DNA of 17,848 bases from Rhizobium sp. Q54. GTDB lineage: Bacteria > Bacteroidota > Bacteroidia > Flavobacteriales > Flavobacteriaceae. The DNA is taken from the NCBI GenBank assembly GCA_943324395.2, contig CALPLL020000012.1, forward strand, positions 1 through 17,848. Direction: 5' to 3'. Below, in pieces: positions 1-7,820 of this stretch. Numbering within the stretch: the stretch's first letter is position 1; each line of letters opens with the position of its first letter. Made by a program: the position numbers and the translations under genes. The notes under the pieces are model-generated. The model was not told where the DNA came from, ran no database searches, and saw nothing but the letters and a program-made list of their open reading frames with translations.

Positions 1-84
1 AAAATCATTTCTTGGTACGATAATGAATATGGATATTCAAGTAAGTTAATTGATTTATCTGTTCATATCTCCAGTTTAAAATAA
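1..84 (+). CDS. gap: Glyceraldehyde-3-phosphate dehydrogenase, C-terminal end (partial)
   Basis: Frame 1 is open from the window edge to a TAA at 82-84 and encodes 27 residues. They include WYDNEYGYS, the hallmark near the C-terminus of type I GAPDH, whose last helix follows it. The enzyme oxidises glyceraldehyde-3-phosphate to 1,3-bisphosphoglycerate with NAD(P) in glycolysis. Only the tail is visible, so the catalytic cysteine and cofactor specificity cannot be judged. A terminator follows immediately, so this appears to be the last gene of its transcript. Confidence 0.93.
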   Translation, partial: KIISWYDNEYGYSSKLIDLSVHISSLK

Positions 85-97
85 TAAAACCACTTTC

Positions 98-121
98 AAT
101 CCCCATTTATTTGGGGATTTT
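98..121 (+). terminator. Rho-independent terminator after gap
   Basis: AATCCCCA (98-105) pairs with TGGGGATT (112-119) to give an 8-bp stem with four G-C pairs and a 6-base loop, followed by a short T tract. It lies 13 bases after the gap stop codon and ends 34 bases before the next start. Confidence 0.8.
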
Positions 122-154
122 GTGTATAATAAATAATGTTCTAAACCAACATAT

Positions 155-1003
155 ATGAAATTATTAGTTGATAGCGGTTCTACAAAAGCCGATTGGATTT
201 CAATTGACGAAACCGGAAAAATCTTGTTTACCACACAAACTTTAGGATTAAATCCTGAAGTTCTTAATAAAGAAGAAATTATTTCTCGGGTAAACGATCG
301 TTTTGATATTTCCTTAAATAAAGAAAATGTAACTCATTTATTCTTTTATGGTGCCGGTTGTGGTACTGACCGAATGAAAGATTTTTTGACCGATGTGTTT
401 AAAGAGTATTTTCCAAATGCTACCGTTGTGGTACATGAAGATACTTATGCCGCAGTATACGCAACAACACCTAAAAATGAAAAAGCAATTGTTTGTATTT
501 TAGGAACTGGTTCCAACTGTAGTTATTTTGATGGTAAAATCTTACATCAAAAAGTACAATCTTTAGGATATATTGCAATGGATGATTGTAGTGGAAATCA
601 ATTTGGAAGACAACTAATTCGTGATTATTATTTTGGTAAAATGCCATCTAATTTGGCTAATAAATTTGCTGAAACTTATGATTTAGATGCAGATGTTATA
701 AAGAATCATCTTTATAAACAACCAAATCCAAACGCTTATATGGCCACTTTTGCTAAATTTCTTATTCTTCATAAAGACGAAGAATATTGTCAAAAATTAG
801 TAAGAAAAGACATGCAGGTTTTTGTTGATAATTACATTACACAATATGAAAATTGTAAAGAGGTTCCTGTTCATTTTATAGGTTCAATTGCCTTTTATTT
901 AAAAGAGGAACTTAAAGAAGTGTTAGAAAGCAACGGATTAACAATAGGAAATGTACTTAGAAGACCAATTGATGGGTTAATTGATTTCCATGTTTTAAAT
1001 TAA
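155..1003 (+). CDS. BadF/BadG/BcrA/BcrD-type ATPase, N-acetylglucosamine kinase-like
   Basis: This 282-residue protein has the ASKHA (actin-like ATPase) sugar-kinase layout of the NAGK/MurK/BadF family and is probably a cytoplasmic kinase phosphorylating an amino sugar such as GlcNAc or MurNAc. Visible motifs are phosphate-1 DSGSTKADW (residues 6-14), a likely catalytic Asp96 in HEDTYAA (corresponding to TDAAGS in mammalian NAGK) and phosphate-2 GTGSNC (117-122). The segment that reads GDEGS in NAGK is here MDDCSGN (142-148), a noticeable variation. The length fits the short Bacteroidota members of the family. It lies between gap and a strong terminator and is probably its own transcription unit. 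The link to peptidoglycan sugar recycling is inferred from family relatives (MurK) and the nearby amidase and GH3 genes; substrate specificity cannot be read from the sequence. Activator ATPases of dehydratases are an alternative, but the GTGSNC pattern favours a kinase. Confidence 0.82.
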   Translation: MKLLVDSGSTKADWISIDETGKILFTTQTLGLNPEVLNKEEIISRVNDRFDISLNKENVTHLFFYGAGCGTDRMKDFLTDVFKEYFPNATVVVHEDTYAAVYATTPKNEKAIVCILGTGSNCSYFDGKILHQKVQSLGYIAMDDCSGNQFGRQLIRDYYFGKMPSNLANKFAETYDLDADVIKNHLYKQPNPNAYMATFAKFLILHKDEEYCQKLVRKDMQVFVDNYITQYENCKEVPVHFIGSIAFYLKEELKEVLESNGLTIGNVLRRPIDGLIDFHVLN

Positions 1004-1020
1004 TATCAAATATAAAAACA

Positions 1021-1060
1021 AAAAAAACCGAATTTGATTCATTTCAAATTCGGTTTTTTT
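1021..1060. terminator. Bidirectional terminator between convergent genes
   Basis: The seven A's plus CCGAATTTG (1021-1036) pair perfectly with CAAATTCGG plus seven T's (1045-1060), and A1037-T1044 adds one pair, giving a 17-bp stem with a 6-base loop. It has an A tract on one side and a T tract on the other, so it works in both directions. It lies between the stop of the kinase gene (1003) and the stop of ridA (1077), which point toward each other. Confidence 0.92.
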
Positions 1061-1076
1061 ATAGCGTATTTTTCAA

Positions 1077-1457
1077 TTATTTAATAGCAATCATAGAAAT
1101 TTCAATATTTACATTTCTAGGTAGTTTTGCAACTTGAACCGTTTCTCTAGCAGGAGCAGTTTTTTCATCAAAATAGCTTGCATAAACAGTATTGATTTTA
1201 GAAAAATCATTCATGTCAGCTATAAAAATGGTACTTTTCACGACGTTGGAGAAATCCATATCTGCTGCTTCTAGAACTGCTTTCATATTATTCATCACTT
1301 GAGAAGTTTCTATTTCAATTGTATCCAAAACTAATTCCATTGTTGATGGATCCAATGCTATTTGCCCTGAAGTATATAATGTATTTCCTGCCAAAACAGC
1401 CTGATTGTAGGGACCAATAGGCGCAGGAGCTTTATCTGTAAAGATTATTTTTTTCAT
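1077..1457 (-). CDS. ridA: RidA family reactive intermediate/imine deaminase
   Basis: This 126-residue protein is a typical RidA/YjgF/UK114 member. The family forms trimers and hydrolyses reactive 2-aminoacrylate and related enamines/imines made by PLP enzymes, releasing ammonia and protecting those enzymes. The sequence shows PAPIGPYNQAV (residues 11-21), the TSGQIALDP strand (29-37), the substrate-carboxylate arginine Arg104 in PARETVQVA and Glu119 in NVNIEISMIAIK at the C-terminus, equivalent to E. coli Arg105 and Glu120. It is the second gene after lptD with only one base between the lptD stop and this ATG, so the two are almost certainly co-transcribed and possibly translationally coupled. 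The two-way terminator at 1021-1060 ends the unit. No functional link between RidA and LPS assembly is evident. Confidence 0.95.
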   Translation of the reverse strand: MKKIIFTDKAPAPIGPYNQAVLAGNTLYTSGQIALDPSTMELVLDTIEIETSQVMNNMKAVLEAADMDFSNVVKSTIFIADMNDFSKINTVYASYFDEKTAPARETVQVAKLPRNVNIEISMIAIK

Positions 1458-1458
1458 A

Positions 1459-4125
1459 TTACCTTAATTGTTTATCTGGAGTTGTTCTTTTCTCCCATTT
1501 AATATCACTAAGTACACTCGATTTTATCCCAATAAAGAATCCCCAAAATGCATTATCTCCAAACGGAAGCCAGTTGAAATCCATTCTCCAGCTTAAAAGA
1601 TCTCGCTCAAAACGAAGTTGGGTATAAGTTACTCCTTTTTGAACAAAATCGTACCCTGATGAAGCTCCAACTCTCCATTTTGAAGTCAAATCAATATTAG
1701 AAGATAAACTTAAAGAATTTCCTGTAATTTTATTTTCTCTATTATTATTACTGTAAGTTAGGGAGTAGGCCATGGTTAAATTCCAAGGAATTTTTGATTT
1801 AAAAAACTCAGTAACCTTATTATCATTACTTTCTTTACTATTAAACATACTTTCTCGCCTATCACTAAAATCGGTATTGGTTCCATATAAGTCATCAGAA
1901 CGCCCGCCGTTTCGTTCCCCTTGCTTGTTTTTATTGTCTTTATCATCTCCATCAGTACTTGCTAACGAATAATTTAAAGTCATGTTTGAACTTGTCATTC
2001 TAAATAAACTTCCTCCATTGTCCCGATTCCAAGTGTTTATTCTTCGACCAGAATTATCAATGGCATATGGATCTAATGTAGTGGCAAAATTAATATTCAT
2101 TTTATTATTAAATAAGGTAGTTCCTCCGCTTATTCTTAATGGTGACCATCTTAAGGAGTCAGAGGTAGCATTATAATCAGTATGTAAATTCAAGTTATTT
2201 AATAGCATTATTTTCTTAGGTTCTGTTTTTGTAGAATCTTGATCCCTAACTTTAGCTTCAAAAGTATTGCTTAAATCAAAACTCAATACTTTAGATTTAC
2301 TATTTCCAGGTGTACCATATATTCCTCTTTCAAATCGGGTGTATTCTTTCATAATTGTTCCACTTCCATCTGCAGCATAGGTATCATAGTATTTTTCAAA
2401 ACTTGGAGCATAACTAAAAGCTACTGAAGGTCTCATAACATGCCTAATAGATTGAATTCGTTTCTTAGCGCCAAAATTAAATGTACCATAAATTGTAGTT
2501 CCAATACTCGAACTAAAATTATAAGTTCTAAAAGCATCAAAATGATTAACATCAGTTTCAACTACATCATTTTTCTGAGCATCAAATTTTTTATTAACTG
2601 TTTTGAAATACCATACTTCATTATAATTAATGGAGGTTGATGCACTAAAATGCTTGAAAATTTTAAAATTAGTACTTAATGGTAAAGAATGTTGGATTCC
2701 TGAATTAGCGTCTCTAAACATTTGAGGTTTAAAAAATAAGGAATCAGTAGTTTCAATTCTATTATCTCCTCTTAAAGAGTATTGAAAATTTATATTTTTA
2801 AACAAGCCCTTCTTTTCTCCGTCTTTAGGAGCAAATGGAAAAACCCGATCAACACTTACTTGAAGAGAAGGCAAAGTCATATTTATAGACTGTGTTTGTG
2901 TGTTTTGAGAATGTGTTGCCGTTAATGACATATTTACCTGAGGAACACTATTAAAGGTTTTAGAGTAGGAGACAGAAGAACTTAATGTATTATTCAATCG
3001 GCCGTTGTTATTAATTTGATTGATCGATTGCTGAAAAAAAGTACTACTTCCCATATTTACAGAAGCTGAAAATCTAGAATTTGGATTCGACTTCTGATCT
3101 TTAGAATGTGACCATTGTATGTTATAAATATTACTTTTGGAGTAATCAGGATAACCTCGTTCGCTTGTGATTAAATTTTCAAAACGAACATTAATATTTC
3201 CTCGAAATTTATATCGTTTAGAATAACTTGTTTCTCCCCTTAAAGCATAGCTACCATTGGTATAATAATCACCTAATACAGCAAGGTCATAATTGTCGCT
3301 TAATGCAAAATAATACCCTCCATTTTGTAAGGAATAACCTCTTTGTCGAGTATCGTTAAAGGTAGGCATGATAATCCCTGATTGACTTGTTTCACTCATT
3401 GGAAAAAATGCAAATGGAAGTCCAATCGGAGTCGGAACGTTTGCAATTACCATATGGGTTAAGCCAATAACTGATTTTTTACCTGGAACAAATTTTACTC
3501 TATTTGTTTGAAAATAGTATTCGGGATTATCAATATCTTTAGAAGTCGTAAATCGTGCTTTTTTCATAAAATAAACCGAATCGTTTTCCCTTTTCGTTAT
3601 TTCAGCTTTAATTTTAAATTCATTTTGCTCTGTTCGTGAATTCCAAACCAACGCTTTTTTGGTTTTGAAATTAAATCGAATAGAATCAGGCTCAATAATA
3701 TTTTCACCTTGCTTAAATACTGGAAGTTGAGTATAATTTCCAGTAGAATCTTTTATACGACCGGCATAAATTTCATTTTTTCCATAGTCCAAAACTATTA
3801 TACCCGATTTTAACTCAATATCTTGATAATACAACTCCGCTTTATCATATAAAGTCATTTGTTTCTTTTTCTGATTTATTTTTTCGTAACCAACAGCCGT
3901 TCTCTTAATTTTAGCTTCTAAAAGAGGTTTTTTAGGTATTACAGTGTCTTTTTTTATAGTATCTGTAGTAATTTTGATTTCTTTTGCTTTAATTTTTGAG
4001 ATCTGAGATTCTTCAATTGCCTTGATTTCCTTAGGTTTTTTAGGTAAATCTTGGGAGTATGATTTATTAGATCCTATTGTTAGGAAAAATGCTAATAAAA
4101 CGATATTAAATAAGTTTGTATACAA
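1459..4125 (-). CDS. lptD: LPS-assembly outer membrane protein LptD (Bacteroidota type)
   Basis: This is an 888-residue outer-membrane protein with an N-terminal signal peptide (residues 1 to about 25, ending SYSQ), a lysine-rich linker (26-85), an OstA/LptA-like beta-jellyroll (about 86-220) and a long beta-barrel (about 230-888). The segment PFAFFPMSETSQSGIIMP (237-253) followed by NGGYYFA and GDYYTNGSYALRGE is characteristic of Bacteroidota LptD homologues. In the family, LptD receives LPS from the periplasmic bridge and inserts it in the outer leaflet with LptE. I find no cysteine in the whole protein, so the disulfide-controlled maturation known in E. coli LptD cannot operate here. The start is TTG at 4125: the frame stays open upstream to a TAA with no ATG, and the next in-frame Met is residue 90, inside the mature protein, so TTG is needed to keep the signal peptide. 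The barrel contains an Asn/Asp/Lys-rich, probably loop, insertion (about 745-790). Confidence 0.93.
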   Translation of the reverse strand: MYTNLFNIVLLAFFLTIGSNKSYSQDLPKKPKEIKAIEESQISKIKAKEIKITTDTIKKDTVIPKKPLLEAKIKRTAVGYEKINQKKKQMTLYDKAELYYQDIELKSGIIVLDYGKNEIYAGRIKDSTGNYTQLPVFKQGENIIEPDSIRFNFKTKKALVWNSRTEQNEFKIKAEITKRENDSVYFMKKARFTTSKDIDNPEYYFQTNRVKFVPGKKSVIGLTHMVIANVPTPIGLPFAFFPMSETSQSGIIMPTFNDTRQRGYSLQNGGYYFALSDNYDLAVLGDYYTNGSYALRGETSYSKRYKFRGNINVRFENLITSERGYPDYSKSNIYNIQWSHSKDQKSNPNSRFSASVNMGSSTFFQQSINQINNNGRLNNTLSSSVSYSKTFNSVPQVNMSLTATHSQNTQTQSINMTLPSLQVSVDRVFPFAPKDGEKKGLFKNINFQYSLRGDNRIETTDSLFFKPQMFRDANSGIQHSLPLSTNFKIFKHFSASTSINYNEVWYFKTVNKKFDAQKNDVVETDVNHFDAFRTYNFSSSIGTTIYGTFNFGAKKRIQSIRHVMRPSVAFSYAPSFEKYYDTYAADGSGTIMKEYTRFERGIYGTPGNSKSKVLSFDLSNTFEAKVRDQDSTKTEPKKIMLLNNLNLHTDYNATSDSLRWSPLRISGGTTLFNNKMNINFATTLDPYAIDNSGRRINTWNRDNGGSLFRMTSSNMTLNYSLASTDGDDKDNKNKQGERNGGRSDDLYGTNTDFSDRRESMFNSKESNDNKVTEFFKSKIPWNLTMAYSLTYSNNNRENKITGNSLSLSSNIDLTSKWRVGASSGYDFVQKGVTYTQLRFERDLLSWRMDFNWLPFGDNAFWGFFIGIKSSVLSDIKWEKRTTPDKQLR

Positions 4126-4173
4126 AGGTTTAAATACTATTTTTGTAAAATCGAGGTTTAGTTTTTAAAATTC

Positions 4174-4181
4174 CAAAACTA
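4174..4181 (-). promoter_or_regulatory. Candidate -7 box for lptD-ridA
   Basis: The minus strand reads TAGTTTTG, a perfect match to the Bacteroidota -7 consensus TAnnTTTG, 42 bases upstream of the lptD TTG start. A TTTG lies 15 bases further upstream (4197-4200), which is rather close for the -33 element. It lies in the 128-base divergent intergenic region shared with the amidase gene; no equally good box was found for the amidase. Confidence 0.5.
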
Positions 4182-4253
4182 CACATAAATTTTGGTCAAA
4201 AATAATCAAATATTAGATTTATAACCTCAAGGATATAATAAAATTAACTTAAT

Positions 4254-5438
4254 ATGTTTATGAATATTAAAAGTAAAATTAAAGTCTTATTAATAATTGG
4301 ATTGTTTGCCTTTTCAATTTCTGGAAATTCTCAAAGTAAAAAATTCAAAGTTACTTTAGATGCTGGTCACGGTGATCATGATTATGGTGCTGTTTATAAT
4401 GGACACATTGAAAAAAATATTGCTTTAGGTATTGTTTTAAAAGTTGGGAAGATTTTGGAAGACCAACCTAATTTTGAAGTAAATTATACTCGTAAAACAG
4501 ACGTATTTATAGGTCTTGTGGAACGTGCAAATATTGCTAATAGGGCCGATTCTAATATATTTGTTTCAATTCATTGCAATGCTAATAAAAATACTGTGGC
4601 AGATGGAACAGAAACTTATGTAATGGGGATGACTAAAAATGCTTCAAGTTTAGCTGTCGCAAAAAATGAGAATGAGGTAGTCACTTTAGAAAAAGATTAC
4701 AAACAAAAATACAACGGTTATGATCCTAGTTCTCCTGAAACATTAATTGGATTAACACTAATGCAAGAAGATTTTCTTAATAACAGTATCGCTTTAGCTG
4801 CCAAAGTTGAGGATGAATTTTCTGGAATTGGAAAGAAAATTAGAGGTGGAGGAGTGAAGCAAGCTCCTTATATGGTTCTTCACAAAGCCTACATGCCAAG
4901 AGTTTTGATTGAAACTGGTTTTGTTTCTAATCCTGTAGAAGGTGCCATTCTAGATTCTGAAGAAGGTCAAAATGCTATTGCAAATGCTATTGCAGAGGCG
5001 ATTATAAGTTATAAGAAAGAATATTTTGGAAATGGTGATGGTTATTCTGAAGAAAATCGACCATCAAAAAAAATTGCTGAAAAACCGTCTACTGACACAG
5101 CAAATCCTCCAAAAAAAGAAATTGTAAAAGTAGATGAAGTAGTTAAAAAGGAAACCAAAAAGGAAATTACTACCGAAAATGTTTCAGCAATAGTTTTTAA
5201 AGTTCAAATTGCAGCTAGTAGTAAAAAAATGGATACCGATCCAAGCAATTTTAAAGGCCTTAAAAATATAGAAATAGAAAATACCGGTACTATTAATAAA
5301 TATTTCTACGGGCAAACATCTGATTATGAAGAAGCAAAGAATTTATTAGCAGAAGCCAAGTCAAAAGGGTATACTTCAGCATTTATAATTGCACTTAAAA
5401 ACGGCAATTTAATTCCCTTAAAAGAAGCGGTTAAATAA
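4254..5438 (+). CDS. Periplasmic N-acetylmuramoyl-L-alanine amidase (Amidase_3) with C-terminal SPOR-like domain
   Basis: This 394-residue exported zinc amidase should cleave the bond between MurNAc and L-alanine of the peptidoglycan stem, as AmiC/CwlB-type enzymes do during daughter-cell separation and wall turnover. A signal peptide occupies residues 1-27 (hydrophobic VLLIIGLFAFSISG). The Amidase_3 domain spans about 32-255 with predicted zinc ligands His39 (DAGHGD), Glu53 (IEKNIAL) and His107 (SIHCNAN), and catalytic Glu220 (LIETGFVSNP). A low-complexity Lys/Glu/Pro linker (260-308) leads to a C-terminal domain (about 313-393; FKVQIAASS, YFYGQTSDYEEA) that resembles a SPOR peptidoglycan-binding domain, which would target it to denuded septal glycan. 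Two ATGs compete (4254 and 4260); either gives a good signal peptide. It is divergent from lptD and 48 bases upstream of mlaD. Confidence 0.93.
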   Translation: MFMNIKSKIKVLLIIGLFAFSISGNSQSKKFKVTLDAGHGDHDYGAVYNGHIEKNIALGIVLKVGKILEDQPNFEVNYTRKTDVFIGLVERANIANRADSNIFVSIHCNANKNTVADGTETYVMGMTKNASSLAVAKNENEVVTLEKDYKQKYNGYDPSSPETLIGLTLMQEDFLNNSIALAAKVEDEFSGIGKKIRGGGVKQAPYMVLHKAYMPRVLIETGFVSNPVEGAILDSEEGQNAIANAIAEAIISYKKEYFGNGDGYSEENRPSKKIAEKPSTDTANPPKKEIVKVDEVVKKETKKEITTENVSAIVFKVQIAASSKKMDTDPSNFKGLKNIEIENTGTINKYFYGQTSDYEEAKNLLAEAKSKGYTSAFIIALKNGNLIPLKEAVK

Positions 5439-5462
5439 TTCTATATAACCAAAGTTTTATTT

Positions 5463-5470
5463 TAAATTTG
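5463..5470 (+). promoter_or_regulatory. Candidate -7 box upstream of mlaD
   Basis: TAAATTTG is a perfect TAnnTTTG match in the 48-base gap between the amidase stop and the mlaD start. Transcription would begin about 10 bases before the TTG start. No clear -33 TTTG is visible, so read-through from the amidase gene remains likely as well. Confidence 0.4.
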
Positions 5471-5486
5471 TATAAAATATCTGAAA

Positions 5487-6446
5487 TTGAAAATCACTAA
5501 AGAAATTAAAGCCGGAATATTAGTTATTGCATCCATTTCCTTATTTATTTGGGGCTATAGTTATTTAAAAGGCAAAGACATATTAGATAATTACAAAACA
5601 TTTTTTGTAAAATATAAAAATGTAGAAGGATTAGCAGCAACCGCTCCTATAACTATTAATGGACTAGTTGTGGGTCAAGTTGCAGGAATTAAAATTCAAC
5701 CAAATGGAGAAATTTTAGTCCAACTCCAAATTAAAAATGATTTTCCATTTTCTAAATCTAGTTTAGTGGCTATTTACGAACCTGGATTAATTGCTGGGCG
5801 ACAACTTCAAATTATTCCGAATTTTAATGACAAAACGGTTGCCGTAAGTGGAGATACTTTAACGAGCTCGGTAAAGAAAGGATTGACTGATTTAGTGAGT
5901 GATAAATTAGCACCATTACAACAGAAAGTAGAAAAGTTAGTTGTTAATGCCGATTTGCTGTTGACTAATTTAAATGAAATTTTGGATGCAAAATCTAAAG
6001 AAAATTTAAAAAACAGTATTTCAAATCTTAGTAAAACTATTGAAGGTTTCAATTCAGTTGTAGAAAATGCCAATTCTATATTATCAAATAACAAAGGTAA
6101 TATTGATAAAACGCTCTCTAATTTAAATAAAGTCTCAACCGATTTTTCTAAAATTTCTGATTCTTTATCTAAAGCTAACATCACCAAAGTGGTAAATAAT
6201 CTTGAAAAAACACTTTCTAACGTTGACAAAATTATGAATGATGTTCAGTCTGGGAAAGGTTCCTTAGGAAAAATTGTTAAAGACGATGCATTGTATAATA
6301 ATTTAGAAAAAACTACAAAAGAATTGGAATTATTATTACAAGACTTAAGGTTAAACCCAACCAGGTATGTAAATGTTTCATTATTTGGAAAGAAAAACAA
6401 ACCTTATAAAAGTCCAAACGACTCGATTAAAAACGTTAAAAACTAA
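5487..6446 (+). CDS. mlaD: MlaD family protein (MCE domain)
   Basis: This 319-residue protein is anchored in the inner membrane by one N-terminal helix (residues 9-27) with the rest in the periplasm. The MCE domain follows (about 37-115; VKYKNVEGLAATAPITINGLVVGQV, EPGLIAGRQLQI), then a long helical region (about 135-285) that could build a tube or needle, and a closing motif NPTRYVNVSLFGKK (290-303) usual in Bacteroidota members. MCE proteins form hexamers that bind lipids and pass them between inner and outer membranes; the partner permease (MlaE) and ATPase (MlaF) are not in this window. The start is TTG at 5487, chosen because it gives the expected MKITKEIKAG beginning; no ATG lies nearby upstream in frame. 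It is followed after only 6 bases by the membrane Fe-S gene, so they are co-transcribed, although no functional link is obvious. Confidence 0.92.
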   Translation: MKITKEIKAGILVIASISLFIWGYSYLKGKDILDNYKTFFVKYKNVEGLAATAPITINGLVVGQVAGIKIQPNGEILVQLQIKNDFPFSKSSLVAIYEPGLIAGRQLQIIPNFNDKTVAVSGDTLTSSVKKGLTDLVSDKLAPLQQKVEKLVVNADLLLTNLNEILDAKSKENLKNSISNLSKTIEGFNSVVENANSILSNNKGNIDKTLSNLNKVSTDFSKISDSLSKANITKVVNNLEKTLSNVDKIMNDVQSGKGSLGKIVKDDALYNNLEKTTKELELLLQDLRLNPTRYVNVSLFGKKNKPYKSPNDSIKNVKN

Positions 6447-6452
6447 ATCTTT

Positions 6453-7781
6453 ATGGGATTAGTAAATGTGTTATTTGCAATTATTTTAATTTTAGGATTC
6501 GGGTTTTTTACTATAAATATTAGAAAAATAATCAGGAATATAAAATTAGGGCAAGAGGTAAATCGTTCTGATAATCCTTCTCTAAGATGGAAAAATATGG
6601 CGTTGATTGCTCTTGGACAATCAAAAATGGTCAAAAGACCAATTGCAGGATTACTTCACATTATTGTTTATGTTGGTTTTATCATTATCAATATAGAATT
6701 ACTTGAAATCATAATAGACGGTCTTTTTGGAACACACAGAATATTTTCTAGTTTAGGTACTTTGTATGATTTTCTTATTGGATCTTTTGAAATATTAGCT
6801 TTTTTGGTGCTAGTTGCAGTAGTTATTTTTTATATCAGAAGAAATATTATAAAACTCAATAGATTTGTAAATAATGATTTAAAAGGCTGGCCAAAAAATG
6901 ATGCCAATTATATATTATATTTTGAAATTGTATTAATGTCATTGTTTTTACTAATGAATGCTGCCGATTTACATTTGCAAAATGTTCCAGGTGGATTTGG
7001 TCATTATATAAAAGCGGGTTCATTTCCAATTTCACAATTTCTAGCTCCTATTTTCAAGGGACTTTCAGTTTCATCTGTTTTCTTATTAGAAAGAACTTTC
7101 TGGTGGTTTCATATTATTGGAATATTAGCATTTTTAAATTACTTGTATTTTTCAAAACACCTTCACATTTTATTGGCTTTTCCAAATACTTATTTTGCAA
7201 ATTTAAATCCTGCAGGCCAATTTGATAATTTAGATTCCGTTACCAAAGAAGTAAAACTAATGATGGATCCCAACGCAGATCCTTTTGCGGCAGCTCCTGT
7301 TGACGAAAATGCTGTAACCTCAAAATTTGGGGCAAGTGATGTTCAAGATTTAAATTGGGTTCAATTACTAAACGCCTATACTTGTACAGAATGTGGAAGA
7401 TGCACCTCTGTTTGTCCTGCAAATCAAACGGGAAAAAAGTTATCACCTAGAAAAATTATGATGGACACTAGAGATCGTCTTGTGGAAGTTGGAAATAATA
7501 TCGATAAAAACAAAGGAGTTTTTATACCTGACAATGTGACTTTATTAAACAATTACATTTCAGCAGAAGAAATTTGGGCTTGTACTTCTTGTAATGCTTG
7601 CGTTGAAGAATGCCCTGTAAATATTAATCCATTATCAATAATTATGGACATGCGTAGGTACTTAGTTATGGAACAAAGTGCTGCTCCAATGTCATTAAAT
7701 AGCATGATGAGTAATATTGAAAACAATGGTGCTCCATGGCAATACAATCAACAAGATCGATTAAATTGGAAAGAAGAATAA
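6453..7781 (+). CDS. Membrane cytochrome b-like / 4Fe-4S dicluster oxidoreductase subunit (HdrE-HdrC-like)
   Basis: This 442-residue protein joins a membrane domain to a ferredoxin-like domain. Predicted membrane helices lie at about 4-24, 65-90, 107-129, 152-171 and 214-234. His69, His220 and His236/His238 sit at or near helix ends and could ligate heme b, as in NarI/HdrE-type subunits. The cytoplasmic half carries two classical 4Fe-4S motifs: Cys311-314-317-321 followed by Pro322, and Cys377-380-383-387 followed by Pro388, the HdrC/GlpC pattern. It lacks the CCG domains that HdrD-type proteins carry; these are supplied by the separate protein at 8307-9098. The likely role is electron transfer between the menaquinone pool and that partner. 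It sits 6 bases after mlaD. Substrate is unknown; heterodisulfide, lactate, glycolate or glycerol-3-phosphate type chemistry are all known for relatives. Confidence 0.88.
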   Translation: MGLVNVLFAIILILGFGFFTINIRKIIRNIKLGQEVNRSDNPSLRWKNMALIALGQSKMVKRPIAGLLHIIVYVGFIIINIELLEIIIDGLFGTHRIFSSLGTLYDFLIGSFEILAFLVLVAVVIFYIRRNIIKLNRFVNNDLKGWPKNDANYILYFEIVLMSLFLLMNAADLHLQNVPGGFGHYIKAGSFPISQFLAPIFKGLSVSSVFLLERTFWWFHIIGILAFLNYLYFSKHLHILLAFPNTYFANLNPAGQFDNLDSVTKEVKLMMDPNADPFAAAPVDENAVTSKFGASDVQDLNWVQLLNAYTCTECGRCTSVCPANQTGKKLSPRKIMMDTRDRLVEVGNNIDKNKGVFIPDNVTLLNNYISAEEIWACTSCNACVEECPVNINPLSIIMDMRRYLVMEQSAAPMSLNSMMSNIENNGAPWQYNQQDRLNWKEE

Positions 7782-7820
7782 CACAATTAAAATAAATAAC
7801 AAACAACAACAACAAAAAAA

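Noticed and set aside
155..1003. Activator ATPase of a 2-hydroxyacyl-CoA dehydratase or benzoyl-CoA reductase
   Set aside because: No dehydratase or reductase genes are nearby, and the GTGSNC and HEDTYAA motifs fit the amino-sugar kinase branch better.
1772..2640. Three plus-strand frames of about 65 codons inside lptD
   Set aside because: They are antisense to a continuous 888-codon gene with clear homology and have no motif or promoter of their own.
5807..6229. Minus-strand open frame of 140 codons inside mlaD
   Set aside because: It lies wholly antisense to the well-supported MlaD gene, shows no family motif, and its Leu/Ser/Phe-rich make-up is typical of a frame opposite an AT-rich Lys/Asn/Asp-rich helix region.
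7797..7820. CAA-rich repeat before the HAD-like gene
   Set aside because: A short A-rich unstructured leader helps translation in this phylum; the repeat is too short and imperfect to be a meaningful tandem array.
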